From Adineta steineri (taxonomy: Eukaryota; Rotifera; Eurotatoria; Adinetida; Adinetidae): a DNA stretch of 64,000 bases. The stretch covers positions 282,174 to 346,173 of the forward strand of contig CAJNOI010000087.1 in NCBI GenBank assembly GCA_905250115.1, written 5' to 3'. A program made the position numbers and the translations under genes. Positions 23,218 to 34,411 of the stretch are shown here, in pieces (positions within the stretch are counted from its first letter, which is position 1; every line of letters begins with the position of its first letter). The notes below the pieces were generated by a model that worked only from the letters and a program-made list of their open reading frames with translations, was not told the DNA's origin and searched no databases.

Positions 23218-26200
23218 CTATTGATGACGTCGAATCAGATAATATTTGTATATCACAATCCATAGACAAAAATATGTCCATTTAATATCTAACCTTCGAT
23301 GCTTAGCTCGTTCACATTTTGGACAATCATATTTTTTAGCTTCATGACATTGTGTATGAAAACAGGAGTGACATACTAAAAACAAGGTTTGATCTATGTA
23401 TTTATATAAGAATAAAAATATGTAAACTAACCCGGACAGACACTTGTGTTTTGAAGATTAAATGGAAAGAGAATACTCTTTTCATTCTTACATATTTCAC
23501 ATATATAACCTTTTACATAACATAAATCACATGCTAATACATGATCACGAAAATTGACAACAATTGGTTCAAATTCTTTATGTAATTCACCTGATTTAGT
23601 CTTTAAAAAACAGACATTTTTAAGAAATTTATAATAAATATATATAACCTACTTTAACTAAATCTTGCAATGAATATACATGTGGCTCTTCAGCTATATA
23701 AAATGGTAATGTTTGTAATATATTTTGACAACTAAAATAATTTTTCCAATTAATTATTTATTAATATATCATCATTTTCTTACCCTTTCTCTTCAGCAAA
23801 TCGGCAAGTTGATATATAATTTCTTAGAAAATAAAGTGCCCAACGAAGTTGATTCATCATTCTTAATTTATTACTTTTTTCATATAATTTTGAATTAAGA
23901 TCATATATATTAAATATTGGTTCGGCAAATATACGATTTAAATAATCATAAGCAAAATTTGATATACTATGTTTATTTGAAAATTCCCATTTTGTTATTA
24001 TAAATGATGGTAAATAAAATCTTTTATCACAATGACAACTACGACAAAAATATTTGCCTAATAAATAAAAAATTTGATATTTTATAAAAGAAATTTGTTT
24101 GCTGTTTTAACCTGTATATTCACAATATCGAAATCGATGAGCATAACCTTTTTCAACACCACGGCCACAACCAGCACATAGATAACCTTGTTTTTTTAAT
24201 TGACTATCACGACTAGATATAAAATTCAATTTAAACAATCTTTCATATCATATTATGATCCACTAAAATCTACACACATAAGATTAAGGACCAGCTACGG
24301 TTGAAATATAATAGTCAACTACTCACTTAATATTATTTGTTGTCAAGTTGACTTCATCGTCTTAAATTATGTTTACTTCTTAATCACGTAAAGTCAATTA
24401 CTCATTAAAGTTTGCATATACACACTAGTGGCGTAACCAAGGGCGGGCATGATTGGGTGCCGCCCAACCACCATCCTGAGGGTGTGGGCGCGGGTGCAGA
24501 TGTGGTCTCTGAAGAAAATAATACCCACATCCACACTCTCAAAATACTCTTTGGAAAAATCCTTAGGATGCCGTCATATCTTGATTACGCCACTAATACA
24601 TATCCTCATGTTTTCTATTACAACCATAGTGCATTAATTAATATACTTACTTTACTGATTGATGAATATGAAAGATAAGTTGTTCACGTGGTGGTGCCCA
24701 ATTACTATTACCACGACGTAATACCTTGAATAAAGAATTTTTTTTGCATTCTTATCTCTAAAATCAAATTTTGTTTTTCTTACTCGTTGACTCATATCTA
24801 TAGACGAAGAATAATCAGAACTTTGTTCCATTCCTCTATTATCTTGAGATGATGTTATCTTAGTAATTAAAATATTCAATATTAATTATTTTTTTTATCT
24901 TCTAATCTTTTACCTCTTCGGATATTTCTTCTTCATATGGAATCATCCAAAATAAATCTAACGCTGTTGGTATTTTATAATTTTTCCATGGTTTCATTAC
25001 AGCTAATGCTAAATTATTAATTAGAATTAATTAAATAAACATAAAATTTTTATTAGAATACCTAATGTTTCAGCTGATAAATCTTGTGAACTAAATACAT
25101 TCAATAGAGAAAAAGAAGAAATTTTATTTCAATTAAATTACTTTGGATCAGAAGTAGACATATTAAATTGAGTCAATGTAAGAAAATTTTCATCGGATGT
25201 ATCAAAATATTTTTTACATTTATCACTAAATTTAATATATTCCATAGCTGATATAATTGCTTCACTGAAATAAAAATGTGCATTTTCCTGAAAAAAAGAG
25301 TATAAAAATAAATCTATTTGAATATTTATTAACTTTTTCAACATCAGTTCGAGTTTGTGAATCACATTCATGTATATAATTATCTAACGTTTGATTTTTT
25401 CGTGGCCAAAATAATGATGATTGTGGTAAATGTCCCGCTAAGAATTTAATAAAAATCGAATTACGCGACAAATAGATAATAATAATTTACTTTTTATTGC
25501 ATCGTAATTTGTTGTATTCGATGTTGATTGATAAAATTGATTTTCTTCAACATCGATAAGTGTTAGTTTACTTGATATTGAAGGACGTTTATGTTCTAAT
25601 GGTAAAGATTGTTCAGTAGATAAGAAATAATCTATATATGAATCATCACTTGATCCATCTTCGTTTGTATATGAAACATTAGGTGAATTATCCGGAATTA
25701 AAACTGATGATGATTTTTTAATATGAGTAATCGGATCACTATGAATACGACGATGAAGAATACGATGTTTAGCAAGTGGAACTAACCGAAAAATTTCCTT
25801 TTTTTAGTTTAATAAAAAAATATTATTTGGACTTACAAAATTTTTCTTGACTATCGTCGAAAAATAATTTCGGTTTATAAATATTTTCATTATTATTATT
25901 TAGATTTGTAGATGCAAATGATCTGCATATGTCATCATTGGTTATAACTGGAATTATTTCATGAATATATTCAATAAGAGACTATATGATTAAAAATAAT
26001 GATAATGAAAATTTTCATTTTTATTTAATTATTTACCAATTTTGGATCAATATTAATAAGTAATGATGGATCACTCGATTCTACCGTACGTATACAAATC
26101 ACAAATGCCTGATAGTAAGGTAGTATACGTATGAAAGCATGGCCTGCAAAAAATGTAGAATCAATATTAGTTAAATTAAAATATCATATGATTAACTGCA

Positions 26201-29200
26201 TGCTGAGTTATATAGCACAAGTAATTAAATAAATGAGGAGAAAAAATTGAAAGCAAAAAAGAGAAGAGAAAATTCGTTAGTAAAAAGCACGTCTAGATAA
26301 AGTATAATGTTCAGTCATTTTGATAATAGTTTTTTTCTGTCATTGATTTTGTTTAATAGAGTGTAATAACAAAATATCATTGATAAATTAAAAAGATATT
26401 ATTAATGAGGTTGAAAAAATAATAACCGATCAAAAACAAGTTTTTCCGTTTTTTATTATCTGAATTACATTACGATCACATTGATTTCTTTATTATTTCC
26501 GATTACAAATAATCAATTCTACTACACTTACTCCTTATATTTTACTATTAACATCCGACACTCAACTACATTATTTTCTCGTATAACTCATTTTCTCATC
26601 TATCACATACATTTATCAATCATCAACATCTTTTCTATTCAATTGTTGAAATCACGCAGTCATCATTGACATTACATTATCGTCATCATATTTTCTTCTC
26701 TCTCATCCTACGCATTTACAGTAGTACTTTTGATGCGTTAATGACAAGAGAAAAATATTCTGTCAGATTTTTATTTATGTAGATTTTTATTCTAGCAACA
26801 AATACAAATTCTCCTTTTTTCTTCTTCTTCTAACATAACATAGATAAATCTTCTTTCATTTCTGCTACATTTTCAAGATTGTTCTGCTTCATGCGACACT
26901 TAACGATTTTTGCGGTATTTTGAATCTTAGCCTCATCATCATCATCGTCATCGTCATTAATATTGTAAGTGTATATATAAACTAATTTACGCGTATTTTT
27001 CTTTGATAAAAATTTCCAACATTAAACTAACTTGGTTTTTTCCTTTTTGATTATAACGTACATATGTATATTTAACAAAGAACAAATAGTAGAGGCGTTC
27101 AGCAAATCTTCTTATTGACATTGATTGATAGGAAAGAAGAAGAAGAAGAAGAAGAAAAAGACAAATAGGAAATACTTTTTATGTACTTCAATCTACTATA
27201 AAATATACAGTACTCAAAGTCTTAGTCTACAATTATTTTCAAGATTGAAATAAATACTTAGAAATATATATAGTTGAAGTTCTTTTTCTCTGGAAAGAAT
27301 TCATATAATTAAGAGTTTAATGTGATACACAAAAAACGTATTTGATTCTTTAGATGTTTTTTGTATTTTTAATAGAATATTAAGAAGAAAACGCCAAATA
27401 ATTTATATTACAATAATTAATACAATCGAAGAAGGAGAGTAATTAATATCGATCAATGCTCTTCTTCTTCTACTTTAATACAACAATGAACAATACATCA
27501 TCGTCGACAATTTATGTTCTACCTTTCCTATTATCCTTTTTATTCATCTGCTGTTCTTTAATATCAATTACAAATGCATCCTCCTTATCTATCAATAATA
27601 ATAATAACAATTATAATAAAGATTGGCGTCGGATTATTTCAACTGAAAATTCTATGAACAACAACAATAATGCTTGGTTAGAACGTAATCAACGTGGTAC
27701 TGGTTATTTTGTATATCGTAAGGGCGAATATCTTATTTTTGTTCCTGATCGAAGACATCATTTTACAAAAAATATGCGACCTTATATTGGCCGTCGACGT
27801 TAGTCGTTTATTTGTTTAAATTCCTAAAAATATCATCATATGAATGTCTATTCCCAATCAGCAGAGAATAATAAAAAAAAGAAAAAGAAAAGTCGAATAT
27901 CAATTCAATTCTTACTATAATAATACTGTTCAAGTAAATCCATATCATTTTCAATACATGATAATTGTTGAGATAAACATTGAGTTATAACTGATTGATC
28001 AATCCATTGCTCAACAGTTAATCGAAGATTTTCTTTATGAAATATATCTTGTAACAAATGAATATGTTTATGTGAATTTGCATTTAAACGAATAATTAAT
28101 TGCCATAATTGTTCATATATATCTGATGTATTATTCTAAAGACGGAAAACAAATATTCTTATTTAAAATTCATTTCAATTATAAGAATAAAAAGTATTAT
28201 TTTAGTAATAATTAGCCTATTCAAATCATATATATCTAGGATATTAATATTAAAATTAATAATGCTCTACTCTGTTCCATTTACCCTGTGTCTCTTTAAT
28301 TCATATATATAACCATATCTTGAGGTGTATTAAGGATTTTGTCTATATTTAAAAATTAATAAAATATACATATATTAAATTTTTAAAAGACAATATGTAA
28401 AATGTCTTTGTATTCGCATCACTGAACAATCTAATATTAATAGAATGTGGGCGAGATAAAATTCTTATTATTTGTTAAAACAAATATTTTCCTGTACCAG
28501 AAGCTTTTTATTTTACATGATTAATGTTTACACAATAAATAATATTTAATATATATGTGTCTAGAAGATTGCAAACATTTAATAAGAATTCCTACATATA
28601 GACTTTGTTGTACAATGAATAAAAATAATCCGTGTATCTCTTTTTTTGAAATGTTCTTTATACCTTAGGAGGGAAGATCCCCAAGTGTGAGTCCTAGTTT
28701 GTAGAGCTGAGTCTTGTGGTATATTTTGTTTTTCTCCATAGGTCTCCAAAGAGAAATTTTAGCATAATTTATATATGATGGATGACATAATAAGTATAGA
28801 ACTAGAAATAACGAATAGATACGAAGTAAACATGTTCAATTCAAAACGGTAAAACAAAAATGCGTCTTTTTAGTACGCATTTGTTTGATAGCATTATATT
28901 CTAATGTAATAGTGCAAGCGCCGGATCGAATCAATAACCGAAATAATATTTTTTTATTCGTAACACAATAAAAAGGAGTAGATTGTCATATATTCAAAAT
29001 ATCAAATTTGTAATACGCCTATTAAATCCTCTTTTATGTATTAGGATCGATTGATTTCTCTCATCTAAAGCTCCATGCAGAAAAACAAAGTATACCACAA
29101 GACTCAGCTTATCGAGCTCTACAAACTAGGACTCACACCTGGGGACCTTCTCTCGTTAGATGATATCATTCCGGCATGACTATTCAGGCTGAAATGTTTT

Positions 29201-29431
29201 TTTTTCTATAAGAACACACCTGTTTAAGACCATGAGTTAGAATTGATAAAATAGCGAATCGAATTCGTTCTATTGCACCATATTGTGATGTTAATGAATC
29301 ACCTGGAAAATTAACTACTAATTCAACAATTGATTTAAAATTTAATAAGAGTCTATGCACAGATGACGATCTAAAGAAATTTCTATTAGATTCTCAATTG
29401 TAACAAAATCATTCGCTTACAAATTATTCAT
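23218..29431 (-). CDS. RUBCN: Rubicon (RUN and Rubicon-homology domain autophagy regulator)
   Basis: Seventeen exons, all in phase: 29431..29421, 29370..29220, 28135..27916, 26143..26037, 25981..25837, 25781..25491, 25437..25334, 25287..25142, 25090..25062, 25008..24914, 24858..24784, 24724..24651, 24212..24112, 24057..23784, 23731..23653, 23600..23432 and 23375..23218; 742 aa. Exon 1 encodes only MNN plus two bases. An N-terminal RUN domain spans residues 5-165 (FKSIVELVVNFPGDS, FAILSILTHGLKQ, YYSHAFIRILPYY). A conserved DVEKENAHF segment follows, then the C-terminal Rubicon-homology domain at about 490-735 with zinc-binding clusters CAGCGRG, YCEYTGKYFCRSCH, CDLCYVKGYICEIC and CHSCFHTQCH...CPKCERAKHRR. 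Rubicon binds the PI3K-III/Beclin-1 complex and Rab7 and restrains autophagosome maturation. It is shorter than the human protein (about 972 aa), mainly in the Ser-rich middle. The extreme C-terminus could differ if a donor at AAG/gttaga near 23295 is used. Confidence 0.93.
24426..24595. mobile_element. 170-bp MITE-like element in Rubicon intron 12
   Basis: Terminal inverted repeats TAGTGGCGTAACCAAG (left) and CTTGATTACGCCACTA (right). The flanking 8-mers atacacac and atacatat match at 6 of 8 bases, compatible with a decayed hAT-type target duplication. The interior is the telomere-motif hairpin at about 24475-24545. There is no coding capacity. Confidence 0.65.
24475..24545. repeat. Telomere-motif hairpin, copy 5
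   Basis: Left arm CCTGAGGGTGTGGGCGCGGG; right arm ACCCACATCCACACTCTCAA. It sits inside the element at 24426-24595. Confidence 0.6.
27456..27803 (+). CDS. Small secreted protein, candidate neuropeptide precursor nested in Rubicon
   Basis: Single exon, 115 aa, on the strand opposite Rubicon and wholly inside its third intron (27915..26144). A start at the second ATG (27486) gives a better signal peptide: a hydrophobic core VLPFLLSFLFICCSLIS followed by a small-residue cleavage region. The mature part has an Asn-rich spacer, a conserved-looking WLERNQRGTGYFVYRKGEYL segment and the C-terminal end PDRRHHFTKNMRPYIGRRR. The Arg-Arg before HHF and the terminal Gly-Arg-Arg-Arg are classical prohormone convertase and amidation signals, predicting HHFTKNMRPYI-amide. 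The RPYI end recalls neurotensin (RPYIL), but that could be coincidence. Function is inferred from layout only; no homologue is recognised. Confidence 0.7.
   Translation: MLFFFYFNTTMNNTSSSTIYVLPFLLSFLFICCSLISITNASSLSINNNNNNYNKDWRRIISTENSMNNNNNAWLERNQRGTGYFVYRKGEYLIFVPDRRHHFTKNMRPYIGRRR
28668..29155. mobile_element. Long-TIR MITE in Rubicon intron 2
   Basis: A 488-bp element with inverted repeats of about 75-85 bp: left arm 28668 to about 28740, right arm about 29071-29155. Shared core sequence is GTGTGAGTCCTAGTTTGTAG followed by GAGTCTTGTGGTATA. TTA flanks both ends (28665-28667 and 29156-29158), which would fit a PIF/Harbinger-type 3-bp duplication. The AT-rich centre has no ORF. Confidence 0.75.
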
Positions 29432-29612
29432 TTTTTATTTGTATAAAAAAGAAATTTTGATTGAATATCATATATCTATTTATTTATTTATTAAAATTTT
29501 ATCTAAAACAAGAAATATTTTCTTTTTATCGCTAACAATTTTTATGCATAATCAATTAAAAAAGAATCACAATATCAAATCAAGCAAACTCTATCATATA
29601 TATGTATGTTGT

Positions 29613-30145
29613 TTATTCCGCATCATCTTCATTTTCTTTTTTCGATGGATTTTTAGTAACAACACCTTTTTTTAAAATAATATTTGCATAAATTGCACTT
29701 TCACCTGTACCTAAAATAGATATAAACAGTGCGAGAGAAGCATTTCTATTAGATTATACTTACGAACAACAGCGAAACATTTTTTTGCTCGTTCATAGAA
29801 TTGAAAACGTTCAACCATTTCAAATTGAACATTATTTCCAACAATTTGTTTATATTCATTCCATATAGGAACATCTAAACCTTTTTTTTTATCATTATCA
29901 ACAAGATCCATTAATGCAACTGGTTCAGTCACATATTGATCTAATGGAAATAATTTTAAAATTTGTCGAAGTAATCTAGGGATTGGTAAACCATCACAAG
30001 AAATTAAACGAGCGCCATTTGCTCGTGCTATTGATTCTGATGGAAAATTCGAATCAGCTAATACGATTTCATCTCCATGACCCATCGATGCCAATGCATA
30101 GAGTAATTCAGGTGAAATTAATTGAGGAATACCTTTTAAAGGCAT
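29613..30145 (-). CDS. FUOM: Fucose mutarotase
   Basis: Two exons, 30145..29764 and 29710..29613, joined in phase 1; 159 aa, close to the human length. The N-terminus MPLKGIPQLISPELLYALAS and the RbsD/FucU active-site block MGHGDEIVLAD (His23, Asp31) are clear, as are FERAKK-type FYERAKKCFAVV and the C-terminal TGESAIYANIILKKG. The enzyme interconverts alpha- and beta-L-fucose in the cytosol, feeding the fucose salvage route to GDP-fucose. It ends 181 bp upstream of the Rubicon start on the same strand and is divergent from DCP2. Confidence 0.95.
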
Positions 30146-30416
30146 TTAAAAAATATTTTTTTTTGTTACTAATATTTAAATTAAAAAATAAATAAACATT
30201 AGATTGTTGCATGATTATCATCCATAGTTTACCAACATGTTTATATTTTGATCCAATATGAATGGAGAGGAACATGATCATATGAAAATGTGTCTGTCAA
30301 TTTCGATGTAAAATAAAAGAAAACGAATTTAATTCCCAAGTCCTTTTCTCTTCTTCTTTTTTTTTGTATTCCAACTTTCCCTTGGTTTTTTGTTTTTTTT
30401 TCGTGTCTCAATTATT
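30146..30416. promoter_or_regulatory. Shared upstream region of FUOM and DCP2
   Basis: 271 bp separate the two divergent ATGs, so both promoters and 5' UTRs must fit here. It is AT-rich, with a pyrimidine-rich stretch (about 30340-30400) just before the DCP2 ATG. No TATA or named site is evident. Confidence 0.6.
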
Positions 30417-33400
30417 ATGTCATCGGAACCACAACAAATCCCAACAAAAGTATTAGACGATTTATGCAGGTAAAATATTTCGAAATTATTTCATTAATAT
30501 ATAACATTTTTTTTGTATTTCCTAGTCGTTTTATAATTAATATACCAGCTGAACAACGTGATGATCTTGTTCGAGTATTATTTGCTGTTGAATTAGCTCA
30601 TTGGTTTTATATTGATTTTTATTGTGAAGATGATGTTGATTTACAAATATGTAATATTAAGGATTTTGCTCAACAAAGTAGAAATAAATATTGAATAAAT
30701 AAATTGATAGATGGAACTTTTGATTTATTAATTCTAGTTTTTCAACATTGTCCATTTCTTCGTGATTACGTTAATAATCTCGATGGAATTTTATCTCATT
30801 GGCGTGGCTATAAATTAAGTGTACCAACATATGGTGCAGTTTTAATCGATCCAACATATGAACATGTTTTACTTGTACGTGGATTTTATAATCGTGAAAG
30901 TTGGGGTTTTCCAAAAGGAAAAGTGCAAGAAAATGAAAGCCCATTAAAATGTGCTATACGAGAAGTAGGAGAAAAAATTTTTATTTTATTTAGAATTGCT
31001 TTTTTTTCATTAATTTTATCTTAGGTTTTAGAAGAAGTTGGTTTTGATATGAAAGATCGAGCTTTTGAAGATCAATTTTTAGAACGTGATTTAAATGGTC
31101 AACTTATTCGTTTATATATTGTTAAACAAGTACCACTTGATACAAAATTTGCGCCGAAAACAAAAAATGAAATTAAAGTATGAAATAAAAAAATATTTTA
31201 TCGGCTTGTCCACATAAAATCGTACCTCTATGGGCGAATTTTTTAGAGAAAAATATATTTATCTCCTGAAGCTGATGACACATATAGTCCGGATTTTCAG
31301 CAAAAGTCTCACAGTGAACACACATGTGTCTGAAATGATTGTTTATAGTGGAGAAATAGACATGCGAAAACGTGATTCCATCATGACATATATTTCTGCG
31401 GCGCAAAGGCAGGTTTCCTTTTTTTAGATACTGTCTCATCTAGTCTATCAATTTGCTACAAATCGTGTTTTTTTTATCCCTACTGTTAAACAGAATTTTG
31501 CGCTTTTGTGCTATCGGTTAAACATGTCGTTCCGTTTTGTATGATTCCGCAACGAGTTATATTTTTGATCGCAAAACACAAACAGCTTTGGTAAACTTAA
31601 GAAAAGCTCACATAGACTGTATGGAGACTTATTGGTTTCCATATGACAGAGTTATAGAAATCGCATGAGGAGAAAACGTGATTCCGTCACGCCGATATAT
31701 TTCTTTTTTGAACTAAACATTTAGAATAAGAAATCAATTAATTCTACTAACTGACTTTTGACTTGATAAGCATTTTATATAATATTCGGTCTGTGTATAT
31801 ATTATTAGAACATATCTAATTAGTTGCTTCAAGTTGTGTCGGAACTACTGAGATATTTCGACCAGACAAGAATTTCTAAAAAAAACGATTTAATAATAAT
31901 TTCCGTTTTAATGTATTCATATTTATTTGAAAAGCCTCCGTACTCGAGTGCATAGTAATATTTAATAAAAGTAGTTTTTTTTAAATTATGACAACTTTTG
32001 ATGCCTGATAAAATGTCATGAAATAGAAATTATGATTACGCAGTTATGTTTACATTCTTGTCCGAATAATATTAGTTTTAAGTACATTTATTTATAAAAT
32101 TGAACTACTCTAAAATAATGACAATTAAAAACAAATTAAATTTTAAATATTAATTAAACAAAGCTTTTATCATTATTTTAGCTTGAGAGCAAAAGGCGTG
32201 GAGTTGACAATAACAGTCGAAATCGAGATTATGATATTTTTATGTTTATTTAGGAAATGCGTTGGTTTCCAATAGATGATTTACCATGTCATCGACATGA
32301 TACAACACCTCAAATTAAATTAAATCTTAATGCAAAAGCATTTTTTATGGTTATACCATTTATCAAGTAAGATAACACGTTTATTCAATTGAATTGTTTA
32401 ACATGTATATATTTCAATGTACTATGGTTCGAATCTATCTTATAGAGATATTCGTCGTTGGATAAATCAAGAACGTGGAATATATACATCATCAAATGGT
32501 GATTCGGATAATGCTAATGACAAAGGAAATGGACGTCATAATCAATATTATCAACAACAACAACAACAACAGCCAAGACGACGAAAAACAACATATCCTG
32601 GTAATACACGTTCATTAAATATTCAACAAAATTTATTCGGTGTTGATCAACAAACATCGTCATATAGTAAGTTAATGATATGTCACTATGATGATAAATT
32701 AATTATCTCTCGATATACCATGAGAGGATATTATGCTAAGAAGTACTGAGTGACAAATATTTGAACTTTTTTTAAGAAAATAAATTAATATTTAAATATG
32801 ATTTGTTTTTCTGTTAATAAAGTTCGTGATGGTACATCTATAAATGGACGGCGTAAAAATTCAAGTAAAATTATTGCTAATCTTACAACCGAAAATTCCG
32901 ATGAACAACAATTATTAACGATGCCATCAAATAAAATTCAAAAACAACTAAGTGTACAAGATACAATTCAAAGACATTTTTCTGAAATACTTAAAAATGC
33001 TTCTATTACTGTAACGGATAATACAACAATGACAGAAACATTACTAATGAGAGAAAATAAACCAATGGCTGTTAATCCATTACGTAAGTGTCTAGACTAT
33101 GATAATTTATTATCTGATATTCGATAAATTACTTTAAAAGTTTATGAGACTTACAAGTTTTTTTTTCCATTGATAATGGTGAAAGAGAAAGAAATAAAAG
33201 AATTTCCTTTTATGACAAATAGATCATTTTTAGTTATTTGACTATGATGAATTCTAGAGGATATAGATGTGCTGTTTTCTTACTTGTTTTTGTAAATTGC
33301 TAGCATGTTTACCAAACATATGAATTATACTGTTGTTGTTTTCCTTCTATTGTAAATAGATCGTAATAAGTCTATGAATATTTAACAGAGCTACGGATGC

Positions 33401-34411
33401 AACAGTGACAGTCATTTATCGATCTTCTGATGGAGTTGATAAATTGCTTGAAACCTACGATGGGAGTTGATGTACTTTTTAGCTTAGACATCCTTAAAGT
33501 AACAGTGATTAATGGCATCAAACAGTACTCTTCACTGTAGATTATAAAATGTTTACTGTTAGAACGGATACTGCTGAACTATGATTATCATCACTGTTGT
33601 GTCTCTAAATAGAACTATGACATTCGTTTGAGTACAATCGAATGAAAAAACATTAATTTGAAATTTCCATATACCATGAATGCTTATTTTCTTATACATC
33701 TTTCCTTTTCCTTTTTGATGAAATACCGATAATTTACTATTAATATACTGATATAATTACAATTCTCATGTGTAATTAGCTTAGAAAATCAAAGACGAAT
33801 GCTAACAAGTAGATGATAGTTTTTAAAAAATATAGAAAAAACTTCTGAGTTATAAAAAGAAAAAAGTCTTTTTTTATTCCAGACAAGATGGATAATAATT
33901 TATTTGATTAATGTTTTTATTGCATGAATAGACATAAATTATAATAATAAGAAAATTTTCGTTATCATAAAAAATAAATAAATTCTTTTCATAGATATAA
34001 ACCAACTGACACCACCAATGTCAAATGATGATGAAAATAAACATCCATTATCTTCTAAAAATCAAATAGGAAGTAAATCGGCTTCTTCTACTCGTCAAAT
34101 TCAATATCGTATATTACCGAGAGGCCAACCTGATGAATTAACTCCTGCAATGAGGAATCCTCAATCCAATAATCATAATATTAATATGACAGAAAAATCT
34201 CAACGTAATCGTAGTAAGTCTTCTATGTTTTAAATATAAAATATATCATAAATTACTCTTATTCTTAGGCCGTACAGACCCACATTTAACAGCTAAAATT
34301 TGTGAACCATTAGCCAATGTAACAAATGATGCTTTCCTCTTTAGTGGTCCACGTTGTTGGACACAATTTCGTTTAAATCGCTCTGAAGTCGCTCGTTGTC
34401 TCCGAAAGTGA
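30417..34411 (+). CDS. DCP2: mRNA-decapping enzyme DCP2
   Basis: Nine exons: 30417..30469, 30526..30677, 30738..30964, 31025..31177, 32254..32366, 32446..32666, 32823..33083, 33995..34213 and 34269..34411; 513 aa. The N-terminal regulatory domain begins at VLDDLCSRFIINIPAEQRDD, with AHWFYIDFY. The Nudix box starts at Gly129 (GKVQENES) and continues RE143-144 to LEEVGF; an intron splits it immediately before VLEE, whose glutamates 147-148 bind the catalytic metal. Box B has EMRWFPIDDLPCHRHD and FFMVIPFIK. A long Gln/Asn/Ser-rich tail ends in WTQFRLNRSEVARCL, like the C-terminal helix of animal DCP2. The enzyme removes the m7G cap from mRNA in P-bodies with DCP1. Introns 4 (1,076 nt) and 7 (911 nt) are long; intron 4 carries a direct repeat. 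Confidence 0.95.
31366..31703. repeat. Direct repeat in DCP2 intron 4
   Basis: A 32-nt unit with consensus GAAAACGTGATTCCRTCAYG then MCRTATATTTCT occurs at 31366-31397 and again at 31672-31703, 306 nt apart. The DNA between is richer in G+C than the usual intron. It could be two ends of a decayed element. Confidence 0.5.

Noticed and set aside
24412-24678. Plus-strand ORFs across the MITE in Rubicon intron 12
   Set aside because: They translate the transposon ends and hairpin, not a protein family.
25138-25471. Minus ORFs here and at 24652-24879 taken as separate genes
   Set aside because: They are Rubicon exons read through their introns; splicing them restores the Rubicon-like sequence.
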